From assembly GCA_013339895.1 (NCBI GenBank), contig JABACO010000007.1:109501-173500 (forward strand): 64,000 nt of DNA, given 5' to 3'. The stretch comes from Ephydatia muelleri. Taxonomy: Eukaryota > Porifera > Demospongiae > Spongillida > Spongillidae. The position numbers and the translations under genes were made by a program. Below the pieces are notes generated by a model, which did not search any database, had not been told where the DNA came from, and saw only the letters and a list, made by a program, of their open reading frames with translations. Positions 1-11,347 of the stretch are shown piece after piece. The stretch's first letter is position 1; each line of letters opens with the position of its first letter.

Positions 1-691
1 ACGTTGGCCATATTCCACACGGGTTCTACGAAGAACAGATGAAGAAGTATTTCTCGCAGTTCGGCACAGTTACTGGCGTGCATATGGCGCGAAGCACAAA
101 GGTACCCTCATCTGTGCAAGTTTATCTAAAGGCGACGTCTGCTGTCATCTTATGCTAGAGCGGTCGGTCGAAGGGGTTTGGATTCGTCCATTTTGAGTGT
201 GACGAAGTTGCGAAGATAGCAGCAGATACGATGAACAACTACTTGATGTTCAATAAGCTATTAAAATGTAAGACACTTGTTTAGAGCTGGATGAAGTTCT
301 TATTGTACATGTACCTAGGTCACGTGGTGCCACAGGAGAAGTTGCATTCGGCAGCTATTTCGCGACGACCTAAAGTCCTTTTGTCTCCAAAGCAGCGTCT
401 GCTGAGAGAGCTGCGGCGCCACAACAAGGTACACCAACCCTTGCAGTGCTGTGTGCTTATTTGCAAGTTTTCTGTAAGGCAAAGAGTGTATTGAGGAGCC
501 AAAGACAGCTGAATCGCCTTCTCAGTTGTGAGCAGAAGAAGAGAGCTAAGCTGCAGGCATTAGGAGTAGACTATGACTTTCCTGGATATCAGGCAGCTGT
601 CACACCGCACAACAAGACCCCATCACACACATTGTTTGTCGACGAGGATGAAAAGATAGTAGAAACCCCTACAGAACTAAACTCCCAGTAA
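1..691 (+). CDS. NIFK: NIFK-like nucleolar RRM protein, 5' end outside window
   Basis: NIFK is a nucleolar RNA-binding protein of pre-rRNA processing that in vertebrates binds the FHA domain of Ki-67. Four exons can be read: 1-101, 159-267, 319-428 and 509-691. Exon 1 gives [20 protein letters not shown], the start of the RRM. Exon 2 gives [13 protein letters not shown], which is the RNP1 strand, and [12 protein letters not shown]. Exon 3 begins with HVVPQEK, where human NIFK has a similar VVPPEK stretch. Exon 4 holds GVDYDFPGY, matching the C-terminal DYDFP block of the family. The introns are about 50-80 bp with GT..AG ends. The start codon lies upstream of the window. The gene converges with the ATF-like gene, with only 60 bp between the two stop codons. 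Confidence 0.85.
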
Positions 692-751
692 TGGCATGAA
701 AGTTACAAATGGTGTCATGTGTGTGCGAGTGTGTGTGTGTATCAAGAAAGT

Positions 752-2696
752 TCACTGTTCACTGTCTGCCGAGATCTCGACATCCTTAGCTACCTCGGGT
801 GTGCCTTGAGCCGACTCCTCCCTGGGCCCTGACGGAGTCCCCATGATCAAGCTGATGTTGGGCACCACACTCCCCACAGAGGGCACAGGAGTGGAGATGA
901 GTGGAGAGAGGCTCGGAAGATTAGACAGCTGATTGATGAGGGTCATACCTGTGGCCACACCATCCTCCTCACCTGCACAGAGCACATATATCTCATCCAT
1001 CAAGTGATGGCCTGTATACACATGCATTTTATTGGTTCCTACCTGGTTTGGGTATGACCGTCTGGTGTACAATGAGAGGGCAGTCCTTGTGCGCTATGAG
1101 GATGGACTTGAGCTGCTGGACCTCTGACCTCAACATGAGCACCTCCTGCTGAAGCATGCTGTTCATCATCTCTATATCCTTGGACTTCCTCTCCAGATTC
1201 TCCACCCACACCTTCTTCTTGGCCCTACATCTGCTGGCTGCAGCTCTGTGGTGGTATATCACCATGGTAACATTACAAGGCAGTGACACAATCACACACA
1301 CACATACCTGTTACGTTCCAAAAACTTCTGTCTCTTCACTTCAGGATCCTCTTCCTCAGGCTTCCTACCACGCCTAAGAGGGAGTGGTTAGACTTAGGAT
1401 TAGAAAGGGGTGTGGCTTCAAAGTACCTCTTCCACTACCGCTCCTCTGTGTGTCCTGCAGCATGCTGGAAGACTGGGAGGAGGGGCTTGGTGTGCTCTCA
1501 TCAGAGGGCTGGCTCACATCACTGGTCTGAGGAGGCAACAATTAGAATAGGGGTGTTGCTAAGGCCACGGGGCAGGGCTCACAGGCATGATTGCATTCAA
1601 CGCCTTCTCTAGTATCTCGGGCGTGGCGGGCTGCCCCACCTGACTGAGCTGGCGAGCAAAGGCTTGCTCAAGTATCTTGCTCTGTTCCCTCATCTGGATA
1701 TTGGCTAACAGCTTCTGTGTAGAAACATGAGCGCAACATGGATACATAACATACTCACGCACGCACACACATACCTGCTTTGTGAACTGTGAGGCCACAT
1801 TCACATGTGAAGGAGCAGTCGCCATAGGGACCTGTACAAGGCAGTTATCATCCCCCATTGGGTCATGGCTGCAACACTTACAGACTTCTGTGGATTGGCA
1901 GTGTTTGGGGGTGGGGCCACAGGGATGGAGGTGCTTCCCACTGTAACCTGAGTATTGGACAACACCTTCTGCATTGCCTCTGTGTGTGTGTGTGTATGTG
2001 TGTACATAGTATTGAAGGAACATAAGTAGAAAGTCAACATGCACGTACCTGATGAGATGGTACGTGGTGTCTTCGAACTGTGCGCGTTTTTGGCATGACC
2101 TGCTTCGTCTTTCCCAGCAGAGGCGCTCTTGAACTCCTAACGGCAGACGTGCATGCATCAGGCGCGATAGTAGAGGAGCTACACAGATACCTGTTCGAAG
2201 GGGCTGGCCTCCAGCTCCTGGAATAGTCCAGCTTCCTCGCAATTTTTCAAGAATCTTGTTGGTGTTGGTGTTTGATCTGTGCGAAAAGACCGTAGCCTGT
2301 ATTAAGCTGAGTTGTTCGCGTAGATGCTGAACACACATACCAACGATCAACGGCGGATCACCTCTTCCTGCTGAGCCCAGCTTAAGAGAAAACTCATGCT
2401 TCTGTTGGTGCACCACGAGATGGTCATTGTTGGCGAAACGCTGTGGCACAGAGAATGATGTAATGGCGAAGGGGTCCTTTTAAATTACAGTGACATCATA
2501 GTAAGTGATGTAATGAAAAGGAAGGCCCTTTAGCTAGCACTTTTATAGCTCTTTTCCATGCCACTTTGTAATCTCTTGTTGATCGAATTGAACGTCGCGA
2601 AACGCTTATCCAGACGATAGACGTCTCAACCAAGGTACTCACCTGTCCACAACCAGGAAAGTTACAGGTAAATGGTTTATCAGTTTCTCTTGACAT
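752..2696 (-). CDS. ATF2: ATF2/ATF7/CREB5-type bZIP transcription factor
   Basis: A sequence-specific activator that works as a dimer in the nucleus and is a target of JNK/p38 kinases in animals. The start at 2696 opens MSRETDKPFTCNFPGCGQ; the next exon gives RFANNDHLVVHQQKHEF, completing the single N-terminal C2H2 finger of this family. Then comes QTPTPTRFLKNCEEAGLF (about 2275-2215), which keeps the paired TP phosphorylation sites of ATF2, followed by ELEASPFEQ. The C-terminal part has RAAASRCRAKKKVWVENLE (basic region, about 1246-1185) running into a leucine zipper with regular heptads, encoded at 1301-1029. The last exon ends at the stop at 752. It has about eight exons; exon edges in the Ser/Pro-rich middle are less certain. 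One-to-one assignment among ATF2, ATF7 and CREB5 is not possible here. Confidence 0.87.
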
Positions 2697-2977
2697 TTCC
2701 GCTATTCTGGTTGACGGTGCATAGATATTTCACTCAGAGAGACGTTCGAACGTTTGGAGCGACAGGGCTAAAATGACGTCACAATGAAGTCATGGTTACT
2801 TTGATTACGTCACATAAAAACACCACAACTATGAAAATACACACCGCGCTATTAGTCAAGTTACACTTTTTTCGATCTTGTAAAGAATGATACTGCTGCT
2901 GTAGTTTAAAGAATCTTGTTTGGACACTACAAGAGCATAGAATTAATGGCATCAATATGTGGAGAGGAATACTTCAC

Positions 2978-5900
2978 TCACTCTTTCAGTCCTTTGCTAT
3001 ATTGTTCCTTGGCTTTTGGGGAGCCTGGCATGTTCGCTAAACGCCTAGCAGCCTGCATCATCTTCTCTTCAAGTTCCAACTCCTTTTGCAAAGCAGTTAA
3101 AGTTGCATCAATGTCCTCAACAGAAGTCATTGAGCGAATCTTGCCCCCAATAGGGACAGCCAATTTGCCCTTAACACTCCTGGAGTCAATGTGAGGAGAC
3201 TTTCTCGTGGTCAGAAGCCTTCTAGGAGGGAGTGGAGGAGGTGTGCTCTCATCCTGAAAGAAAGCATAGCCATTGTAGTCAGAAAACATATTTGAAAGAG
3301 ATGTCAATGTTGCCATGGTTACCTCAATAGGGCACGGGTTTATCAGCAATTCACCAGCAGAAGTCACACAGTTGTGAGAGTAGTAATGGACCAGTGAGGA
3401 TAGTGACCCAAAGGTGGCACTGGATCCACTCAGGCAATACCTTCCGGAACATTCACGTTTTATGATGCGGAAATGTTTGAGCACCCCTTTCTGCCTTAGG
3501 GATAAAGTGTAGCTGCCTTGAGGCTCACTCTCACGAATCAAGAAGCAGTCTTCTCTTGCTCTAATTAGTGCATCCTCTGCAAAATCTCGTGATAGCTTTC
3601 TGTAGAACCAGCTACATGACAGGCACATGAGATTCGTGCAGAGGTTGCACTGCAAACAATCCTTACGATTCACTGGCAACATGAGGCAATGGAGGAGTCT
3701 GGATGTGTATTGAAGGCCTCAACACACTCTGTAAAAAAATAAACACTGTAACCATGGGAACAAACCCAAGTAATTTACCTTATTCCTGGCCCAAGATGGC
3801 CGCTGCTTTCTCCTAGGTCTCATCACAGTCATGTACTCAGTAAGGACACCTGGCAAAGGCACGCATTTACACTTCTGCTACATTTGGTGAAGCACTAACT
3901 GTTTGCTGGTAATGAGTTGGATGCACTGAAGTGATGTGGCTTCTGGGAAGAGGAACATATCAAGGAGGGAGTGTACAAGCTCCACCCTACCTCTGATTCG
4001 TTATCTAACGTCTTATGCCTTCTGTAAGCTGCAAGGTGAGAATGGAGGGAGATGATGGGGAGGAGGAGGTGATGGGGAGGAGGAGTTGATGGGGGGTGTG
4101 AATCGTACCATTTTGCATCATTGTGTTTGAGTGAACGCGCAGGCTCAGCTGCTCCTCCAGCTGGTCAACATGCCAGGGCTTCAGGAATACTTGGCTCCGC
4201 CCACACACCACTGCGTGAGGTCAGCGTGCTCCAGCACACGTGTGCAAGTATCAGCGGTCATTGGAAGGCTTGCCTCACACAGTATGGCATTAGCATAGCG
4301 CTCAACAAACTCTTCAATGTTGATGTGTACAGGGTATCCTGTGGATTGCATCAGGGCTATATCCACCAGCTGTAAGTGTTGAACCTGCTGAAGAATGTCC
4401 CCTGAATCCTGGGGGAGGAGCCAGAGGGGTGGAGTCAGAGATGGGTGGAGGCAGAGGTGGGTGGAGTCAGGTGGGTGGGAGGACTCACATACCTCACTAG
4501 GACAAAGGCAATAAATGAAGTGAGGAGAGGATGAGGTGATGTGTTCTTCCAGGATATCCAAAGATATCCTAACACGCCTGCTGAGGCTCAAAGAAGATAC
4601 ACACTCTCCAAGCATTAAGTCTGGAGGCCCGCACATCATCTAAGGTAAGAACACAAGAAATTAACATAAAGCAGCCACACCCACACCTACAAATAGACAC
4701 CACACAACACCCACACACACGTGCACACACACACCTTGGCTACTGCCTGAACCACGTCATGTGTTACTACCTTCCAGCAGAGAGATAACACTTTGGGAAG
4801 GATGGGAATGATTGACGCTAACCCAAGACTCATCTAGCTGGTACGTCTGTTCTCCCGTATAGTGCACAACAGTGGAACAGGTCTGGGGACTGATGTTACC
4901 ATGGTGGCACACTGATGGTTGTCAACAATCCAAGCCTACCTTGCTGGGACAGATATCTACGCACGTTGCTGCCAATGATGTCATTTTAGTGATGATGGAT
5001 GAAAGGACTTCTTCCTCGAGACATTCCATCACTCCACCCAACCTGTCTAAGAGGAATGATGCCCAACTCAATCAACATAACTATGCCTGTATGTCAACAC
5101 ATTCCTACCCTCTACCTAACCTCTCCCTGCTCTCACCTCCTACATCACCTCAGCCCCTATCCTACCCGCACCTTCTAATCCCCTTCATCCCCCCCTACAT
5201 TCCCCTCCTCAACCCTCACTTCCCATACCTTGTTAAAGTCAGGAGCAGCTCACACTGGTTGGGTACCTCTACATGCTCCCATTCAATCTCTTCCTCTGCA
5301 TATTGTGCTTGCTCCCACTCATACAAACGCCGTTTCCAACTGCCACGTTGAGCAGCCACTCCTCCACATAGCCACACAACAGCTGATGGAAGGATCCTGC
5401 AGCTGTGGTCAGGTTTCCCACGAGATCCACTACCAGCAGATGCACAGTGTCAGAGGAACAATCTCCGCTCAAGGGCTTGTTCATTCTTTTGTACTAAGGT
5501 GTGCAAGAGATAGTCGGCACTGGAGCAGGCCCGGAGAGGCACACACCACTTACAGATCCACTTGTACAAGTATGTGTACAGATGGTTGGGGAAGTGGAGT
5601 GGGCGGTGGAGCACTTCTGTAGGTTCTCTATCCCAACATGGAGGTGGGATACACCCTTCCATGTTTGGTTTCTCCATGGTGAGCGAGTTACTATAGCACT
5701 TCAGCACATCCCACACACCACACCTCTCCACCTCACGGAAACCCACCAGCTTCAGCGAACTGTCAACGTCAATGAATCTTCTGCTATTCGCCGTTTTCGA
5801 TTTGCCTCCGTGGAAATTCCGAGTTCCTCCACTTTGGACGAAGGAAGTCCGGAGAGAAGGTAACGGATAACGGGTGCGGTGTAGCCGCCACGCGAGGCTT

Positions 5901-6456
5901 TCAGAACGAGCTCCGTGTCATGCAGGAGTACGGAGAGCTCCACTCCGCACAGTTGTGCCCCGCTGTACCGACAAGACCACACGTGCAGAGAGGTGCTTCG
6001 CTGGTCGTTGGACGGAGTCGACGTCTGTGTGAAGGCGTTGGTCACACTCTGCGCTGCAACGACCAGGTCTTTGAGCGATCCAGTGCCGTTATTAATGGCC
6101 AGCGATCGCACGATGGTGTGTGCAGCCAAGGTCTTCCCTGAGCCGCACCTCCCGTACAGAATGATGCTCTGGTCCTCCTCTGTTGATATGAGCAACTTCA
6201 CAGCATTTTCCGCGAATGTGACGGCATCCAACGTTGCTATGGCGGCTGGCGGACTACTACGAGTACAAGCGTTGACGGAGATCAGTGATTCCCCAAGTCG
6301 AGTCTGTCATTGTGGTTCTGTGGTAACAAAACCCACAGCATAAAAGTGTAATTCACTTACATATGTTATGCCGTCTTTGTATCGTTTCTGGATGAATTCT
6401 ACAATCAGCAGATCAGTCAAATCATGAAGCATGCAGATATCTTGAGCCTCCGACAT
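2978..6456 (-). CDS. Divergent unconventional myosin motor with C-terminal SH2 domain
   Basis: The protein starts at 6456 (MSEAQDICMLHDLTD). Motor landmarks appear in order: YTRLGESLISVNA (the YTYxGxxLVSVNP block), P-loop LYGRCGSGKT near 6150, a switch I-like SNDQRSTSLHVW near 6000, DLVGNL at the switch II position near 5430, LYEWEQAQYAEEEIEW (FKLEQEEY helix), GGVMECLEEEVL (relay region), SPHFIYCLCPSE, GYPVHINIEEFVERY, and QVFLKPWHVDQLEEQ leading into the lever arm. The tail exon (3682-2978) has an SH2 domain with FLIRESEPQGSYTLSLR (the FLVRES arginine is present), a PPPLPPR motif and an ending coiled coil. Switch I lacks the usual SSRFGK and switch II lacks the usual glutamate, so ATPase activity is doubtful. 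Reading frame shifts near 5345 and 4190 look like small indels. The gene is head to head with PLEKHF, 98 bp apart. Some exon joins are unresolved. Confidence 0.75.
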
Positions 6457-6554
6457 CACCACCAGCCTGGGGACGAGCGGTTGTGTACTGGTTTTGGGAA
6501 TGGGCCCATGTGATCCTCTGATTAGACCAACAAGCTAAACAGACCGCAACCATA

Positions 6555-9244
6555 ATGAAGAAAGGTGTGTCTGGAGACCGAAATTCAGGGTTTTTTAAGA
6601 AGCGATACACTATTTCACGTGCAACTTTGGATGTGCATATCACGGAGGTGAGTAAGCAACCGAACACATGCGCGGAACGCCAGTATTCATGACGTAGGAA
6701 GAGGCAGCGTTGGCCCAGTCCAACTACAATGTGGAGAAGATAACGGAAATACAGAGCAGGTTTACGGGAGGGGAGGTGAGGCACGCACCACACAAGTTCT
6801 AGGCACGTCTTATCGTGCGCTCTCTGCAGGTACTGTTGGTTCCTGGGAGGTTGTTTATACGCGAAGGACCACTTTGGAAAGTTTGTAGAAAAAATGTTAA
6901 AAAACAGTTTTTCCTATTCAATGATATACTTGTAAGCTATTCAATCATCCACGTTCTTTTTAAAAAAGTTAATTTTCTTACTTTTTGTAGGTCTATGGAA
7001 GCATTGTGGCCAATCGTTGTAACAATCAGCATATCCTACCATTAGCCAAGATGTCAGCAAGCAGTCGCTGTGAATACACAAAAGACCTCAGTCTTCAGTT
7101 CTCACAAGAGCAGCTGGGGGAGGGACTTGGTGGGTGTGGCTACTCTTTGGTGTTCTAAAATGAGCTGTCATCTGCCTTACACATGCACTCACACACATTC
7201 ACCCATGCACATGGAATAGATGTATCAAATGCTTTTCAAGTGAACCACGCTGACAAGTCCTTTCACGTAGTGGCCATTTCAGCAGCGGATAAGACCAATT
7301 GGCTCTCCAACCTACTCAAGTACATTAAGAAGGCGTCACCCCCGGGTAGAACCACGCCCCCATTCAGTTCATAACCCTATTCACTGGCGCGCTCACCTTA
7401 GATACAGCTGTTGAAACGCGTGCCATATGGGTCCCTGACTCATTAGCGAAGGATTGTATGGTCTGTGGTAGCAGGTTCTCTGCCTTCATCAGAAAACATC
7501 ACTGCAGGAAGTGTGGGCGTGTGGTATGTTCCTCATGTTCCCCGCACAGATTGGACCTGTGTCCTCATGGAGGAGTCTTCAGTGGCCCAATGGAGGAGAG
7601 GGTGTGTACCCAGTGCTTCCAGCAGCAGAACGGCCACACCCCTGTGCCTCCTCCCCAACCTGCCTCCACAGGTGATGTCATTACACTGTATGACATCATT
7701 CTGAACATGCCTTGTAATAACAGTGTTAGCCACGCCCCAGAATGCCACGCCCCAGAATGCCACGCCCTCTGACAGTCCAAATACCTCTGATTTGGAAGAT
7801 GAAAGTACTGACACTGAAGACACTGATGATTCCAGGGAAATAGAGTCTCCTCCCCATCCACACGAAGCTCCTCCCCATCCACACGAAGCTCCTCCCCATC
7901 CACGCGAAGCTCCTCCCCAGCCACACGAAGCTCCTCCCCAGCCACACGAAGCTCCTCCCATTACACAAGTGGCTTTGCCCACTTGTGTTCCATCCTTATG
8001 TCCCCCTACAATGGAGGAGAAGAGACCGACGCCCCCTCCCAGAAAGAAGAAGATGAAAGCCCACTCTGAGGTACTACCAGGGGGTGTGGTCATTGGGGTG
8101 TGGCCAGAGCTCATGCTTTGCAGGCAGCTGCATCGATGCTGAGGTCAAATGATGTGGGCGTGTCTGCAGTGAAGAGCTCCCTGGAGGCCCACTTAGCGCC
8201 TGAAGAAAAGAGGTATGTAGTTCAGATGTAGTACGCAACAACATGACAACACTACATACACATACCACACACAACACACACCTTTTTCTAATCCCAGTGA
8301 ACAGACTGTTGGAAAGGAAGTGGTATGCACATTTAGTTCAACCGCCTCCCTCCTACCATCACTCCTCCCTCCCTCCCCTCCTCCCTCCACCCTCCCTCCC
8401 TCCTCCTCCCTCCCTCTCCCTCCCCTCCTCCTCCACCCCCTCTCCCTCCTTCCCTCCTCCCCACTCTTCCTCCTACCTCCCTCCCTCACTCTTCCTCCCT
8501 CCCTCCACCCTCCCTCCCTCACTTTTCCCTCCCTCTCCCTCCCTCCCTCTCTCCCTCTCTCCCTCCCTCCCTCCCTCCTCCTCCCACCCTCCCTCCTTTC
8601 CTCTTTCACTCTTCCTCAGGTGCAAAGAGTACATCGAAGGAAAAAGAAATCTTCTGGTGAGCACACAGTTGTGCGGGTCACATGATCTCTAATGAGGTCA
8701 CATTATCTCCTGCACAGTGAGAGCCAAGGGGCCTCAAATGTACAGGACGCTTCACCAGAGGAAGGGAACGAGACGTGTCTGAAGGACAGTGACGCTCCCC
8801 AAAGGGGAAATGAATCCATCTTTGGTGACATCCCCACTTCATGGAACCAGGAGACATCTGCAGAAGACAAGGATTCTTCCCCAGGGACAAAGGTTTCATA
8901 CCAGGGGTAAAGATTTCATCCCAGGGGGCACAGATTTCATCCCAGGGGGTGACAAGTTGGCTCAAGATGACAAATTGAAAGAATCTGTTGAGGCTTGTAG
9001 CCCCACACACACCGCCTCCCAGCTCATCCAAGGTACAGTTTATAAGTGTATGATGGGAAGGGGTGGAGTTTATTAAGTGGTAGACTTGTAGTACCCCGCC
9101 CACCCCATACAGGTGCATGTATCCGTAGAAGGGGGCATGCCGATGTTACCATGGTAATCACCTTTATGTGTTGACACAGGCTCTGCGAATAGCAGGAAAT
9201 CAGCACGCCGCAGACAGAAGTTTGTAGTCGACCACACGTCTTGA
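6555..9244 (+). CDS. PLEKHF2: Phafin-type PH-FYVE protein with long C-terminal extension
   Basis: Phafins bind PI3P on endosomes through PH and FYVE domains. The PH domain starts at VPGRLFIREGPLWKVCRK, then QFFLFNDIL spliced to VYGSIVANRC (exon from about 6991), and ends in the 7220-7370 exon (SFHVVAISAADKTNWLSNLL). The FYVE domain follows: IWVPDSLAKDCMVCG and RKHHCRKCGRVVCSSC (about 7430-7640), the family signature, closing with VCTQCFQQ. The start at 6555 (MKKGVSGDR) is tentative; an in-frame stop precedes the exon near 6700, so an upstream exon is needed. Unlike the short vertebrate proteins (about 250-280 residues), this gene runs on through an acidic stretch, five copies of a seven-residue EAPPHPH-like repeat (7846-7960), PTPPPRKKK and a basic last exon ending RRRQKFVVDHTS at 9244. 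Exon choices between 8200 and 9180 are uncertain. Paralogue identity (F1 or F2) is not resolved. Confidence 0.8.
7846..7965 (+). repeat. Coding 21-bp minisatellite in PLEKHF extension
   Basis: Five tandem copies of a 21-base unit read as EAPPHPH or EAPPQPH in frame with the phafin gene. The copies differ by a few substitutions (H to R or Q). A shorter 15-base repeat coding for a variant of ECHAP lies just upstream at about 7735-7770. Confidence 0.8.
8340..8620. repeat. Polypyrimidine (CTCCC-rich) tract in PLEKHF intron
   Basis: About 280 bases almost purely C and T on the + strand, built from ctcc and ccctcc units. It lies in an intron that ends at a CAG acceptor near 8620. Similar tracts flank the 100-N gap downstream, so this composition breaks assembly locally. 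Confidence 0.85.
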
Positions 9245-9306
9245 CGTAATGCGTGGGAACGTGGCTTTTCTGTGTATATTATTTGTCGTGTGTAAACATA
9301 AACAAA

Positions 9307-11174
9307 ATGGCGTCGAAGTACCAAGTTCTCGAGAGACTTCGTGCGTGCATGAAAATGAAGGATTGGTAGGCGAAGCGTTGTCAGCGTATCTGATACCAAC
9401 AGATGATGCACCCAGGTAACGCGTTGATGGGCATGGCGTGTTGTGTAGAGCATAATTGGATCGAGCCGCCTCTTACAGAGTGAGTACATAGCGGAGTGCG
9501 ACAAACGACGTGTGTACGTCACCGGATTCACTGGCTCGGCAGGTTTGACGTACAGCTCTAACGCCTGAGGTCCGTATGAATTTGTCACTTGCGCACCATG
9601 TACAGGGATCGCCATAGTGACCGACGACAGAGCCTTGCTATGGACTGATGGACGTTATCACTTGCAGGCTTCCCAACAGATCGATCCATCATTGTGGACA
9701 CTGATGAAGCAGGGTACAGTGTGCTCTATTACGAATCGATCGTAGACTTAATTGCGCACACACAGGCAACTCAGGAATACCATCAGTCGCAGAATGGCTT
9801 AGCAAGGTAACGAAGTGGTCATTGTGGGATCACGTGTGTACAGTAAAGAACGCGCATTGCAGGAACTACCCTCGGATGCAAGGATCGGGTTTGATCCCAA
9901 CCTCATCTCGGAGGGTAACCTTTAGTTATCACGTGACGTCCCCCATTTATGTCTTTTTTTTTTTCGTTTCTCTTTCGTCAGCTCTCTATAAGTCTTATGA
10001 AGAGGTATAGCGAGGGTGTGTCATATATGGGCGTGGCCATTTTGTATTCTTTTATAGGCCTTGGAATATACTGGACAGCATTGGTTGCCATAACGACCAA
10101 CCTTGTAGATGAGGTGTGGTCAGACAGGCCCCCGAGACCTGCTGGTCCTCTGATGGTACTCCCTCTACACTACACTGGTCAGTGCACTGACGAACATGGC
10201 CACCATTTCATGTATGTTTCCATGGTAACAGGCAGAAGTCTGCAAGAAGGTGGAAGATGTTCGCATAGAGATGGCAAAGAAGGGAGCAGATGTCCTTGTC
10301 ATCACAGCACTGGATGAAGTAGCATGTAGGTGGTGTCCAGACCTCTGAATCTAAGCGAGTGGGGCTAACTCATTACTGTACATTAATAACGTTTTGGTCA
10401 ACTGATGTTTCATATCTCGTCTGCTGGCCTCACCCCCCCCCCAGGGTTTTCAATCTACGCGGCTCTGACGTACCCTACAATCCTGTCTTCTTTGCGTACG
10501 CCCTGATCACCACCACTGCTGTTGGGTAAGAGTGGGGGCGTGTCCAGTGGCTCCACCCCCTACTTAATGGACCCTCCAATCAGGTTATTCCTTGAGGTGG
10601 ATAGACTGACACCAGATGTGACCCAACACCTGACAGGAGGAGAGCTGATGGTGGACATTCTTCCCTATAGCACTGTGAATAGTCGTCTCTCAATCATGCT
10701 TCATGGCAATCCTCAATGGAAGATATGGGTACGCCCCCACACCCTGACCTGTGTGTGTGGTTACTGTGGCATTACATCATCAAGATAAGCAACAAATCCA
10801 GCTATGACCTGACCTCACTGGTTCCAAAGCAGAGGAGAGTATCAGGACTGTCCCCCATCCAGATGCTCAAAGCTGTGAAGAATGAGATTGAGCTACAGGG
10901 AATGAGGAACGCCCAGGTGTGTCTATGTCCTGTTGTGTCTACTCCTCTGTTTTTAACCCCTCCATCCATTAACCCCTCTGCCTACGCAGCTCCGAGACTC
11001 GTGTGCTGTGTGTGAGTACCTGGCATGGCTTGAGGGGGAGGTGCCCAAAGGCTACCTCACGGAAATAACGGCAGCTGACAAACTAGAAGCTTTCAGAAAG
11101 TCAGCACCTTATTTTGCTCCTACACTATCATCATTCTCCTCCTCACTCCTCCCTCTCCTCCTCTCTCCTCCCTC
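9307..11174 (+). CDS. XPNPEP1: Cytosolic Xaa-Pro aminopeptidase, 3' half lost in gap
   Basis: An M24B metallopeptidase that removes N-terminal residues preceding proline. It starts at 9307 ([15 protein letters not shown]). Recognisable exons are [82 protein letters not shown] (about 10446-10505), [34 protein letters not shown] and [20 protein letters not shown] (about 11038-11100). These match domains I and II and the entry to the catalytic pita-bread domain of human XPNPEP1 in the same order. The dinuclear metal ligands lie further on and are not present, because the sequence runs into a pyrimidine tract and a 100-N gap. The gene starts only 62 bp after the PLEKHF stop. Confidence 0.88.
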
Positions 11175-11274
11175 NNNNNNNNNNNNNNNNNNNNNNNNNN
11201 NNNNNNNNNNNNNNNNNNNNNNNNNNNNNNNNNNNNNNNNNNNNNNNNNNNNNNNNNNNNNNNNNNNNNNNNNN
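11175..11274. other. Assembly gap of exactly 100 N
   Basis: A placeholder-length run of N flanked on both sides by CTCCC-rich sequence. XPNPEP1 loses its 3' half and CLASP its 5' half here, so the real distance must be several kilobases, or two unrelated contigs have been joined. Confidence 0.99.
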
Positions 11275-11347
11275 CCCTCTCTCTCTCCTTCCCTCCCTCC
11301 CCCTCTCCCTCTCTCCTTCCTCCCTCTCTCCTTCCCTTCTTCCATAG

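Noticed and set aside
6422-6793. 123-residue minus-strand frame upstream of the myosin start
   Set aside because: It is out of frame with the myosin start (MSEAQDICML) and overlaps the first exons of PLEKHF on the other strand.
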